Shown piece by piece: positions 54,329 through 62,121 of a stretch of DNA of 64,000 nt. Position 1 is the first letter of the stretch. Each line of letters opens with the position of its first letter. Source of the DNA: MADRE3 sp963718195 (GTDB lineage: Bacteria; Desulfobacterota; Desulfobulbia; Desulfobulbales; Desulfocapsaceae); contig CAVQYQ010000010.1 of assembly GCA_963718195.1 (NCBI GenBank), forward strand, positions 1-64,000, read 5' to 3'. Below the pieces are notes generated by a model, which ran no database searches, had not been told where the DNA came from, and was given only the letters and a program-made list of their open reading frames with translations. The translations under genes were made by a program, and so were the position numbers.

Positions 54329-55578
54329 AAGGCGAAATTATTGCTATCGGTGACGAACTCACCTCGGGAAGAATTCTTAACACGACCAGTGGTTTTGCAG
54401 CGCGTAAATTATTTGATGCGGGCTATACGATCCACGCCATGAGCACCATCGGAGATACGCCCGAACTCATTGGCGAAGCGCTGTTGCAGGCAATTGGACG
54501 TGTTGATTTCATCATTGTCACCGGCGGACTTGGCTCTACAGACGATGATCTCACCAACGAAGCGGTATCCCAGGCACTGAACCGACCAACCATCCCGAAC
54601 CTCGAGATGCTCGCCCGAATCAGATCTCACCTGACCAGGCAGAATGCAGCACCTGACAGCCCGCTGGAAAAACTTGCCTGGCTCCCACGCGGAGCCGAAG
54701 CCTTTGATCCACAGTCTCGAACAGCTGGCTACCAGATCATTCATGATGAGACCCCGATCTACTTCCTGCCAGGCGTTCCGTCGGAAATGCGGCACCTGAT
54801 GTCCGATGCGGTCCTACCGAGACTTGCAGCCTGGAAGGCCGGTTCACGATTACGTACGTGTCAGCGCATTTACAAGATATTTGGAGTTACCGAACCGGAG
54901 GTCAATCAAATAATAAAGCGTCTGGACATTTCAGAAGAGGTCATGGTCGGGTACTATCCGGTATTCCCCGATGTTCACCTGAGTATCCTGATCCGTGGTA
55001 AAGATAAAGCGGTTTCAAATCAATTTTTCCAAAGCTCCTGCCTGGCCATAGAAAAAGCACTCGGCTCATTTATATACGGCACTGATCTGGATGATCTGGA
55101 GACAGTCATCGGTTCGTTATTGATCAGGAAAAAGCTGCGTCTCGCCGTTGCAGAGTCCTGCAGTGGTGGACTGCTCTCCCATCGAATCACTTCTGTGGCC
55201 GGCAGTTCAGGCTACTTCGATGGAGGAGCCGTTACCTACTCCAATGCATTGAAAACTACCTTCCTGGGAGTGGACAACCGCCTAATCGAAGAGTATGGGG
55301 CGGTCAGCGCCGAAGTTGCGCGTGAAATGGCCTACGGTATCAGGGAGAAAACAGCAAGTGATATTGGTCTTTCCATTACCGGTGTCGCCGGTCCAACCGG
55401 TGGAACAGCGGAAAAACCTGTTGGAACCGTCTTTATCGCAATCAGTGATAAAGACCACTGTGCTGTTGAACAGTATCATTTTTCCGGTAACAGGCATCGG
55501 ATTCAGACCCTGACGGCCCATACCGGTCTGAACAATCTTCGTCTCTGTCTGCTGCAGAAGAAAAGTGGTCGTAAATAA
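54325..55578 (+). CDS. cinA: CinA-family NMN deamidase / competence-damage protein
   Basis: The 417 aa comprise an N-terminal molybdopterin-binding-like (COG1058) domain (AIGDELTSGRILNTTSGFAARKL, VTGGLGSTDDDLTNEAVSQAL) and a C-terminal PncC-type amidase domain (AVAESCSGGLLSHRITSVAGSSGYFDGGAVTYSN, then VGTVFIAI). PncC activity recycles NMN to NaMN (known for the family). Its ATG overlaps the mtaB stop by 4 nt. It sits just upstream of recA, a frequent cinA-recA arrangement. Confidence 0.95.
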   Translation: MKGEIIAIGDELTSGRILNTTSGFAARKLFDAGYTIHAMSTIGDTPELIGEALLQAIGRVDFIIVTGGLGSTDDDLTNEAVSQALNRPTIPNLEMLARIRSHLTRQNAAPDSPLEKLAWLPRGAEAFDPQSRTAGYQIIHDETPIYFLPGVPSEMRHLMSDAVLPRLAAWKAGSRLRTCQRIYKIFGVTEPEVNQIIKRLDISEEVMVGYYPVFPDVHLSILIRGKDKAVSNQFFQSSCLAIEKALGSFIYGTDLDDLETVIGSLLIRKKLRLAVAESCSGGLLSHRITSVAGSSGYFDGGAVTYSNALKTTFLGVDNRLIEEYGAVSAEVAREMAYGIREKTASDIGLSITGVAGPTGGTAEKPVGTVFIAISDKDHCAVEQYHFSGNRHRIQTLTAHTGLNNLRLCLLQKKSGRK

Positions 55579-55677
55579 TAACGAGAATCAACCTTGATGT
55601 TTCTTGCACATCTTTTTATATCTTAGCCTTCATGAGCAAATTCATTTCAATTAACCCAAAAAGACAGGAGCAGTTTT

Positions 55678-56709
55678 ATGTCGGCACCAGACAAAAATAA
55701 AATGAGCAGCGTTGACAACGCGCTGAACCAGATTCAGCGTCAGTTCGGTAAAGGTTCCATCATGCGTCTTGGCTCCCAAGAGGCAGAAAAAATACCTGCA
55801 ATTCCAACCGGTTCTCTGAGCCTTGATATCTCCCTTGGGGTGGGAGGCTTCCCCCGGGGGCGCGTTACCGAAATATACGGTCCGGAGTCAAGTGGTAAAA
55901 CAACCCTTGCACTCCACGTCATTGCTGAAGCCCAGAAACGCGGTGGCACAGCAGCCTTTATCGATGCGGAACATGCCCTCGACACCACGTATGCTGAACG
56001 ACTTGGTGTTGATATTGATAATCTTCTGGTCTCACAGCCTGATTTTGGTGAGCAGGCGCTTGAGATTGCAGAGATATTGATCCGATCAGGAGGCATTGAC
56101 ATCATCGTCATCGACTCTGTTGCCGCCCTCGTACCGCGCGCTGAAATCGACGGCAATGTCGGTGACGCACATGTCGGGCTTCAGGCGCGATTGATGTCAC
56201 AGGCCATGCGAAAATTTACCGGCGTTCTCAATCGCTCCAATACCGTCCTGGTTTTCATCAACCAGATCAGGATGAAGATCGGAGTAATGTTTGGCAACCC
56301 GGAAACCACAACCGGCGGAAATGCTCTGAAATTCTATTCTTCTCTCAGGCTCGACATCAGAAGACTTAGTCAGATAAAGGATGGGCAGGAAGTTATTGGC
56401 AACAGAACAAAAGTAAAAGTTGTCAAGAACAAGGTTGCCCCGCCGTTCAAGATCTGTGAGTTCGATATCATCTACGGAGAAGGCATCTCTATTGCCGGGG
56501 ATATTCTCGATCTCGCCGTCGAACAGGACATCGTCGACAAGAGCGGTGCCTGGTACAGTTACCGCGACGAGCGTATCGGACAGGGGCGGGAAAATGCCAA
56601 GCGTTTTCTCACTGATCACCCGGAAATGCTCAAAGAAATTGAGGACAGTGTTCGTTTGGGTTACGGTCTTGCTGTCACACCAATTGAGGAGCCAGTCACT
56701 AAACAATAA
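55678..56709 (+). CDS. recA: RecA recombinase
   Basis: Homologous recombination and SOS activator. The 343 aa have the P-loop GPESSGKTTLALHVIAEAQK (about 69-88), the segment QPDFGEQALEIAEILIRSG, loop L1/L2 residues (NQIRMKIGVMFGNPETTTGGNALKFYSS), and a short C-terminal tail. A strong AGGAG ribosome-binding site precedes ATG 55678. I looked for a LexA-type box upstream and did not find one I could defend. Confidence 0.98.
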   Translation: MSAPDKNKMSSVDNALNQIQRQFGKGSIMRLGSQEAEKIPAIPTGSLSLDISLGVGGFPRGRVTEIYGPESSGKTTLALHVIAEAQKRGGTAAFIDAEHALDTTYAERLGVDIDNLLVSQPDFGEQALEIAEILIRSGGIDIIVIDSVAALVPRAEIDGNVGDAHVGLQARLMSQAMRKFTGVLNRSNTVLVFINQIRMKIGVMFGNPETTTGGNALKFYSSLRLDIRRLSQIKDGQEVIGNRTKVKVVKNKVAPPFKICEFDIIYGEGISIAGDILDLAVEQDIVDKSGAWYSYRDERIGQGRENAKRFLTDHPEMLKEIEDSVRLGYGLAVTPIEEPVTKQ

Positions 56710-56853
56710 TCCTGCTGCCGTTAAATTAAATTTACTATAGCAGGTAGTTATAAAACGAGAAATGTTATTGGTGCGGTGCTGATTCTCGTCCTTTTCTCTT
56801 TACTGAGGGATTGGCTACGCTGTACATGTGATGCTGAACAGGATTAATTACGC

Positions 56854-58281
56854 ATGACCCCTAAAATAAAAAAGAAAACGTTTGATGTCATTATCGTTGG
56901 AGGTGGACCCGCAGGCCTCTTTGGTGCCTATTATCTTGCTGAGAATTCGAACCTCGATGTCCTGGTAATTGACAAAGGCAAGGCGAGCCTGAAACGGAAA
57001 TGTCCGATAAAAGACAAAGGATGTATCAAGTGTAAACCCTGCAACATTCTCTGTGGGATCGGCGGTGCTGGTCTGTTTTCAGATGGAAAATTAAACTTTA
57101 TTCATAAACTGGGGAAAACTGACCTCACCCAGTTCATGACTGAAACCGATGCCAGAGCGCTCATCGACGAGACGGAAGTAATTTTCAATCGCTTCGGCAT
57201 GGACGGAAAGGTATTTCCAACAGACATCGACCAGGCACGCCAGATCAGGAAGGAAGCCCGAAAATGCGGAATCGATCTCCTTGTCATCAAACAGAAGCAT
57301 CTGGGCAGTGACAATCTGCCCAATCACATTGCCGCCATGGCAGATTACATTAAAGACAAAGGGGTTGTCTTTCATCACTCTGAAGAAGTAAGTGATATTA
57401 TCGTTAAGAAAGGCAGGGTGATCGGACTGAGGACCAACAGAGGTGAATACACCAGCGAAAACATTATCATGGCGCCAGGAAGAGTCGGGGCCGAATGGAT
57501 TGGTTCGCTGGCTCGGAAAAATGGGATAGACGTTTCACAAAGAGGTATCGAAGTTGGCGTCCGGGTCGAAGTGCACAACGAGATCATGCAGGATATCTGT
57601 TCTGTGATCTATGACCCGACTTTTTTTATCAGAACCAACCGCTATGACGACCAGACCCGAACATTTTGTACAAACTTCGGCGGTTTTGTGGCCCTTGAAA
57701 ATTATCAGAATTTTGTCTGTGTGAACGGACATGCGTACATGGACCGGAAAAGCAATAATACCAATTTTGCCTTCCTCTCAAAAGTTGTTCTCACCGATCC
57801 GGTCGAAGACAACCAGGCATACGGTGAATCGATTGGTAAACTCGCCACCCTGATTGGGGGTGGTAAACCAACCCTGCAAAGATACGGTGATTTGAAAAGA
57901 GGCCGGCGATCCACCTGGAACAGGGTAAGAAACAGCTACATTGACCCCACCTTAAAAAATGTAACGTGTGGTGATATTGCCATGGCCCTGCCCGAACGAA
58001 TTCTGACCAATCTGGTAGATGGCCTTGACCAGCTTAATCAAGTAATTCCAGGGGTTGCCAATGATGAGACCCTGCTGTATGCTCCGGAGATAAAATTCTT
58101 TGCAACACAGGTCGACACAGACGATAATCTGGAAACCGCCATCAAGGGGCTGTATATGGCAGGCGATGGCCCCGGTGTCGCTGGAAATATCGTATCTGCA
58201 ACAGCAACAGCCCTTATACCAGCAAAGAAGATTATTGCATCGACAACAGAAGAGGTTTTCAAACAACCCAAAAAGGGTTGA
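56854..58281 (+). CDS. FAD-dependent oxidoreductase (uncharacterised FAD-binding family)
   Basis: A 475-aa flavoprotein. It starts FDVIIVGGGPAGLFGAYYLAEN (GxGxxG dinucleotide-binding, about 8-29), followed by LKRKCPIKDKGCIKCKPCNILCGIGGAGLFSDGKLNF. This cysteine-rich insert (C48, C54, C57, C60, C64 region) is characteristic of a family of uncharacterised FAD-dependent proteins. The C-terminal FAD contact is GLYMAGDGPGVAGNIVSATATALIPAKKI. The cysteines may bind a metal or take part in redox chemistry. The substrate is unknown. It precedes the rubredoxin gene but is separated by a promoter-like region. Confidence 0.85.
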   Translation: MTPKIKKKTFDVIIVGGGPAGLFGAYYLAENSNLDVLVIDKGKASLKRKCPIKDKGCIKCKPCNILCGIGGAGLFSDGKLNFIHKLGKTDLTQFMTETDARALIDETEVIFNRFGMDGKVFPTDIDQARQIRKEARKCGIDLLVIKQKHLGSDNLPNHIAAMADYIKDKGVVFHHSEEVSDIIVKKGRVIGLRTNRGEYTSENIIMAPGRVGAEWIGSLARKNGIDVSQRGIEVGVRVEVHNEIMQDICSVIYDPTFFIRTNRYDDQTRTFCTNFGGFVALENYQNFVCVNGHAYMDRKSNNTNFAFLSKVVLTDPVEDNQAYGESIGKLATLIGGGKPTLQRYGDLKRGRRSTWNRVRNSYIDPTLKNVTCGDIAMALPERILTNLVDGLDQLNQVIPGVANDETLLYAPEIKFFATQVDTDDNLETAIKGLYMAGDGPGVAGNIVSATATALIPAKKIIASTTEEVFKQPKKG

Positions 58282-58343
58282 AATGAACATTTTCCTTAAA
58301 ACCTTACCCACGCGTTTATTTCTCGGACACGCAAAGGTAATTA

Positions 58344-58370
58344 TTGACAAAAACACGGTTTTAGTATAAT
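58344..58370 (+). promoter_or_regulatory. Putative sigma-70 promoter of rubredoxin
   Basis: TTGACA at 58344-58349 and TATAAT at 58365-58370, both perfect hexamers but with a short 15-nt spacer. They lie about 65 nt before the rubredoxin ATG. Confidence 0.5.
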
Positions 58371-58381
58371 CGTTCCCAAAA

Positions 58382-58400
58382 GAGAATGATTATCAATTAC
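58382..58400 (+). promoter_or_regulatory. Fur-like operator upstream of rubredoxin
   Basis: GAGAATGATTATCAATTAC matches the 19-bp Fur consensus GATAATGATAATCATTATC at 14 of 19 positions. It lies just downstream of the promoter-like pair, where a bound repressor would block initial transcription. Iron regulation of rubredoxin is the inference. Confidence 0.5.
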
Positions 58401-58432
58401 CTAACCAAAAACTATAATTAACGGAGGAAATT

Positions 58433-58594
58433 ATGCAGAAATGGGAATGTCCGTGTGGTTATATATATGACCCCGCAGAAGGCGATTATGCAAATGGTGT
58501 AGATCCGGATACAGCCTGGGAAGATCTTCCCGCTGACTGGGTATGCCCGCTCTGTGGCGCCGAAAAAGATGCTTTCTGGAAATACGACGAATAG
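58433..58594 (+). CDS. rub: Rubredoxin with shortened first metal knuckle
   Basis: A 53-aa one-iron electron carrier. It has the family core CGYIYDPAEGDYANGVDPDTAWEDLPADWVCPLCGAEKDAFW. The second knuckle is CPLCG as usual. The first reads KWECPCGYIYDP, that is C-x-C-G where most rubredoxins have C-x-x-C-G, so one residue is missing. All four iron-ligand cysteines are still present. The start has a strong GGAGG 8 nt upstream, and the gene is intact. The upstream Fur-like box suggests control by iron. Rubredoxins in anaerobes pass electrons to oxygen- or superoxide-reducing enzymes. Confidence 0.92.
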   Translation: MQKWECPCGYIYDPAEGDYANGVDPDTAWEDLPADWVCPLCGAEKDAFWKYDE

Positions 58595-58958
58595 CATAGA
58601 CGATTACCATAGCTGCCTGGGTTCATCTATAAACTGGGCAGCTCTATTGTTTACCCGCTCCAATCATCGACCTCCTCCTCTTGTCCCTGTTTTATATCCA
58701 GGAAAAATTACTATAATTCACCCATTCTCCCGGCCAACCGGGTATCCAACACTGTCACCAGCTGAATCAAGAACCCCGGATCCGTAGCGATTCACCTCAC
58801 TCCTTCTTGACATATTTATTTTTTACCGTTTCATTAAACCTTGTTCTCCGATCAAGAAAATGGTACCTGTTTCTTTATATATAGTCCCTAATAGTCGTGA
58901 AGAAACAATTATTTAACCTCTGAAATAATCAATTTTAAATGAACAAAGAATTGAGATT
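58595..58958 (+). other. Intergenic region rubredoxin / flavodoxin-like gene
   Basis: A 364-nt spacer without a supported ORF. It contains a hairpin at 58611-58643 (AGCTGCC ... GGCAGCT) after the rubredoxin stop and a TTGACA at about 58808 that could be part of the flavodoxin promoter, but no convincing -10 box follows. Confidence 0.5.
58611..58643 (+). terminator. Hairpin after rubredoxin
   Basis: AGCTGCC (58611-58617) pairs with GGCAGCT (58637-58643) around a 19-nt loop, 17 nt past the rubredoxin stop. Only a weak T-containing stretch (ctattgttta) follows, so this is a possible but imperfect intrinsic terminator. Confidence 0.4.
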
Positions 58959-59660
58959 TTGGTGTCGATAAGCGTGGGACACAAGAACACAACAGCAAAG
59001 GTACTGATCATTTATTTCAGTCTCAGTGGACAGAGTCGCGGGCTGATTAACCTGTTTTCAGCAGGACTGAAAGATCAGGGTATCACCGTTAGAGTAGAAC
59101 AACTTAAAGCGTGTGAGAAGATATCGTTTCCCTTTAAAAACGTTTATCACACGATAAAAATGATGCTCACCACATTCTTTCGCTTCCGGATCCCGATAGA
59201 GCCGCTGAATCAATGCTGTTTCGAGCCATTCGACCTTATTGTCATTGGCGGTCCGACCTGGTCATACAATCCAAGTGGGCCCATTCTCAGCCTGCTTGAC
59301 AGAGATGGTCACTCCCTGGTTTCCCAGCAGCGGGTATTACCACTCATTTCATGCCGTGGGTATTATCGTCTCCATGACTTTTTTCTACGAAAAAAACTTG
59401 TCAGCCTCGGTGCAGATCTTGAAGAAAGCCTGATCTTCTCTCACCTGACTTCAGAACCCTGGAGCACAATCGGCGTATTCCTGAAATCTGCAGGATACCA
59501 CCCGGAGAAAATGAAGCGGCTCAGCACCCACTATCCGCACTTTGGTCACACCACCGAGCAGCTTCAACAGGCCCGCATATGCGGTCAGCAAACAGGCCGC
59601 AAACTCATTACAGGAACAGCGCGGGATCCTTCACCCCTAGAGTATAGCGTGAAAATTTAG
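58959..59660 (+). CDS. Flavodoxin-like protein
   Basis: A protein of about 233 aa with a flavodoxin-type FMN-phosphate loop near the start (KVLIIYFSLSGQSRGLINLF) and VIGGPTWSYNPSGPILSLL as the second FMN loop. A C-terminal extension of about 80 residues (LSTHYPHFGHTTEQLQQARICGQQTGR) is unlike short flavodoxins and closer to longer flavodoxin-fold or NAD(P)H-oxidoreductase-type proteins. Function is otherwise unknown. There is no ATG start: candidates are TTG 58959, GTG 58962 or GTG 58974, none with a clear ribosome-binding site, so the N-terminus is uncertain. Confidence 0.75.
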   Translation: MVSISVGHKNTTAKVLIIYFSLSGQSRGLINLFSAGLKDQGITVRVEQLKACEKISFPFKNVYHTIKMMLTTFFRFRIPIEPLNQCCFEPFDLIVIGGPTWSYNPSGPILSLLDRDGHSLVSQQRVLPLISCRGYYRLHDFFLRKKLVSLGADLEESLIFSHLTSEPWSTIGVFLKSAGYHPEKMKRLSTHYPHFGHTTEQLQQARICGQQTGRKLITGTARDPSPLEYSVKI

Positions 59661-59671
59661 TGATAAACTGA

Positions 59672-59709
59672 AAAAACAGGCAGCTGATCCTGGGATAAAG
59701 ACAGCTGCC
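59672..59709 (-). terminator. Intrinsic terminator of the selenoprotein operon (minus strand)
   Basis: On the minus strand GGCAGCTG (59709-59702), a 15-nt loop and CAGCTGCC (59686-59679) form a perfect 8-bp stem, followed by TGTTTTTT. This hairpin-plus-U-tract lies 45 nt past the stop of the selenoprotein gene. Confidence 0.75.
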
Positions 59710-59753
59710 GTCAGATGAAAGCAATCGCTTCAATTGAGCGTTAATTAACCGCT

Positions 59754-60092
59754 TTAGGCAAACAGATTGGTATACATATCCTGGTTAAAACCAACATAAA
59801 GTGATCCGCCCACCCGCAAGGTCGGCGCCCTGAGGTTGCCGGTTCGCCCTGTCGCCTTCTTTATGAGTTCTTCCTTATTGCTGGTATCGGGCGTAAACGC
59901 AAGGGTCTTCTTGCCGCTTGCCACATATACAGTCTCAGCTGCTGAGAGAACAGGCCAGACATCATCAATGGTGATAACCTCTTTCTTGGCATCGACCTCC
60001 TGACTAACCGATACACCTGCTTGGGTAAAAGCCTCCCAGGCTTTTTTACATGATACTCAGCCTTTTCTCATATAAGCCCAATCAACATTCAT
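59754..60092 (-). CDS. ArsC/Spx-like selenoprotein with in-frame UGA (Sec12)
   Basis: Reading from ATG 60092 with UGA at 60059-60057 as selenocysteine gives 112 aa: MNVDWAYMRKG-U-VSC, then KKAWEAFTQAGVSV, and a C-terminus TGRTGNLRAPTLRVGGSLYVGF. The U12-x-x-C15 motif sits where ArsC/Spx proteins have their catalytic Cys, and NLRAPTLRVG provides the cis-Pro region of the thioredoxin fold. A SECIS-like hairpin follows the UGA (listed separately), selB is in the window, and AGGGAGA lies 7 nt before the ATG. Coding continues cleanly for 100 codons after the UGA, so a true stop or chance is unlikely. It resembles ArsC-family (seleno)proteins; the substrate is unknown. It lies 21 nt after ferritin in one operon. 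Confidence 0.88.
60025..60049 (-). promoter_or_regulatory. Bacterial SECIS-like hairpin within the selenoprotein gene
   Basis: On the minus strand the arms GTAAAA-(AA)-GCCT and AGGCTTTTAC pair through 10 bp with a 2-nt A bulge, closing on a GGG loop (60037-60035). The first loop G is 20 nt after the UGA, inside the known 16-37 nt window for bacterial SECIS. It also fits the requirement for a G early in the loop. Confidence 0.75.
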
Positions 60093-60113
60093 AATTATTC
60101 TCCCTGTAATTTA

Positions 60114-60623
60114 TTATGCCTCGGCAGGTGGGGTGAAAACCCTTTTTTCCATCTCCATATCGAGCGCAAACATCCCTGCGGAATCATCAGCTACCATTTT
60201 CATGCGATCAAGAAGCGTTCCGACGTGACTCTCTTCCTCTACCTGCTCTTCCACGTACCACTGTAAAAAATAGGTTCCTGCATGGTCACGTACCTCCATC
60301 GCAACATCAACCAGATCATTGATCAGACCAGTAACAAGTTCCTCATGTTTCAGAACCGCTTCTATCACGGCAAGGGGGCTCTGCCATTCTGACTCTGGCT
60401 GTTCAATCGCCCCAAGCACCACCCGTCCTCCGCGCTCATTAACATAATCAAACATCTTCATGGCATGAAAGTTTTCTTCCTCGGCCTGAACCCGCATCCA
60501 GTTGGCAAAGCCAGATAGGCTTTTATCCTCAAACCATGCAGACATGGACAGGTAGAGATACGAAGAATATAATTCTGCATTAATCTGCTTATTCAGAGCT
60601 GCACATAACTTATCATTGATCAT
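60114..60623 (-). CDS. ftnA: Ferritin (FtnA-type iron storage protein)
   Basis: A 169-aa non-heme ferritin. It starts INDKLCAALNKQINAELYSSYLYLSMSAWFEDKSL. The ferroxidase-centre residues Glu (NAELY), Glu/His (QAEEENFHAMKMFDYV) and later Glu/Gln (KHEELV, LQWYVEEQVEEE) are present. It stores iron as ferric mineral and limits Fenton chemistry. The ATG at 60623 (GGAG upstream) is preferred over 60653. The ArsC-like selenoprotein gene follows by 21 nt, so the two are almost certainly cotranscribed. Confidence 0.94.
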   Translation of the reverse strand: MINDKLCAALNKQINAELYSSYLYLSMSAWFEDKSLSGFANWMRVQAEEENFHAMKMFDYVNERGGRVVLGAIEQPESEWQSPLAVIEAVLKHEELVTGLINDLVDVAMEVRDHAGTYFLQWYVEEQVEEESHVGTLLDRMKMVADDSAGMFALDMEMEKRVFTPPAEA

Positions 60624-60726
60624 CTGTTTTTTTCTCCGGTTAAATTGTTGCACAACTGAGATAACGCGACAAACGTTTCAGCTCAGCAACTGCTGGCGCT
60701 GTATCATTACCTCACCGATTTCCTGT

Positions 60727-60945
60727 TCACTTATTTTTCTTCTTTTTTTTCTTTGCTGCCACCTTCTTGCCTTTTTTAACCTTTTGTTCCTTCTTCTTTT
60801 TTGATTTTACCTGACAGTCATCACAATAGTTCTTGTCGGCTTTACAAGATTTGCTTTTGGTGGTGATCGGACAACTACTGCAATGTTTTCCCTTCTTAAC
60901 AAACTTCCCACAGCATTTCTTCTTGCTCTTTTTCTCCGTTCCCAT
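60727..60945 (-). CDS. Small Lys-rich, Cys-rich putative metal-binding protein
   Basis: 72 aa from ATG 60945 (GAGGA 8 nt upstream). Cysteines cluster in KCCGKFVKKGKHCSSCP, then SCKADKNYCDDC (C-C, C-x-x-C, C, C-x-x-C). The C-terminal third is nearly all Lys (KKKKEQKVKKGKKVAAKKKKKKNK). The pattern suggests a zinc- or iron-binding knuckle with a basic, possibly nucleic-acid-binding tail. I do not recognise a named function. A longer frame to 61017 exists, but the internal ATG has the ribosome-binding site. It lies about 100 nt upstream of ferritin on the same strand. Confidence 0.7.
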   Translation of the reverse strand: MGTEKKSKKKCCGKFVKKGKHCSSCPITTKSKSCKADKNYCDDCQVKSKKKKEQKVKKGKKVAAKKKKKKNK

Positions 60946-61215
60946 GGCAGCATCCTCACCAGAGTTATTAAAATGGGTAATCAGGAACCATACTGCCGAA
61001 AACCTACGTCTCATCAATCCTGGCGGTAGGCAGCTTCACTATTTATATACTGATCGTTTGCCTGGTGGTACTCCCCGGCTCCCATTATGATTGTTAATGA
61101 TCTGATTAATAAGTATTTTTGCTGCTGAAATCAAGGCGCTAAAAAGACAGCCTAACCACAAGTCATAAGAACAGATTCAGCTACCTCAAAACCGCACTGA
61201 TCAATCTTCACCTTC

Positions 61216-62121
61216 TCAACTAACCGAACTGTAGACGAGAATCACCATCACCAGGAACATAAAGATATTGAGGGAGATAAAAATAAAGCGGTATGATAAT
61301 CGATTTTTCGACAGGATTTGAACGGTGTAAAAAATCAGGAACAGAAAACTTCCAAGACTGATGGCCGCTCTGATCGCGAATGGTGGCTCCACGAGCAGCA
61401 AAACAATGATATGGAGTATCGTCACCAGAGCAAGAATCCAGACGATTGAAACAAGCCTCAGTGAGCGTACCGGCATCATCTTCAGTACATTCGGTGAATC
61501 ACTTGACTGATAGTCCTTTTGATTGTCCAGAACCACAAGCCAGAAGTGCGGGATCTGCCAGACAACAAAAAGAGCGATGACAGCGATAATGACCGGCGCC
61601 AGATAAAATCCACCCGCAGCCAGCCAACCGATATAGGGAGGAAGCGCTCCACACAGAGCCCCGGGAATAATTGCCCATACACTCCTGTGCTTGAGGGGTG
61701 TATACAAAAAGTTGTAAAGAAAAACAGCGAATATGCCAACCAGGACCGGGCCGACACCCGGAAAACCAATAAAGAGAATTAGGAAACCGACGCAGAGCAA
61801 AAGCTGTGCCTGCAGTAAACCACTTTGTCTGGAAACAAGTCCCTGGGCAAGTGGTCTGCCCTTGGTTCGACCCATGGCTCGATCTGTTATCCGTTCCTGA
61901 ACACTGTTCAGCGTCGCTGCTCCGGATGCCAATGAAAATACACCGAGAAAAACTACTAAAGCAGGCGTAAACGATTCTATATTGGCCAGGAAAAAACCGA
62001 AAAATGCGGAGAAGGCAACCAGCAGACAAAGAGGAATTTTGCCAATCTGGAGGTGGTAGTTGACCAGAGTCCCTAAGCTTATTTGGGAAAGAGTATCTGT
62101 AGATTTAGTGACGTCTTTCAC
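61216..62121 (-). CDS. ctaB: Protoheme IX farnesyltransferase (heme O synthase)
   Basis: Adds the farnesyl group to heme B for heme-copper oxidases. The 301-aa UbiA-family membrane protein has about nine helices and the Asp-rich motifs expected. The first reads NSVQERITDRAMGRTKGRPLAQG (here N-x-x-x-E rather than N-D-x-x-D) and the second is W-x-L-DNQKDYQSSD. It overlaps coxB by 4 nt (ATGA) and is last in the oxidase cluster. Confidence 0.93.
   Translation of the reverse strand: MKDVTKSTDTLSQISLGTLVNYHLQIGKIPLCLLVAFSAFFGFFLANIESFTPALVVFLGVFSLASGAATLNSVQERITDRAMGRTKGRPLAQGLVSRQSGLLQAQLLLCVGFLILFIGFPGVGPVLVGIFAVFLYNFLYTPLKHRSVWAIIPGALCGALPPYIGWLAAGGFYLAPVIIAVIALFVVWQIPHFWLVVLDNQKDYQSSDSPNVLKMMPVRSLRLVSIVWILALVTILHIIVLLLVEPPFAIRAAISLGSFLFLIFYTVQILSKNRLSYRFIFISLNIFMFLVMVILVYSSVS

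Noticed and set aside
55579..55677. LexA/SOS box upstream of recA
   Set aside because: No palindrome resembling a known LexA box could be defended.
58939..58971. ATG-started 10-codon ORF (MNKELRFWCR) before the flavodoxin-like gene
   Set aside because: It stops at once in another frame. It may be chance or mark a frameshift, so it is only noted as start uncertainty.
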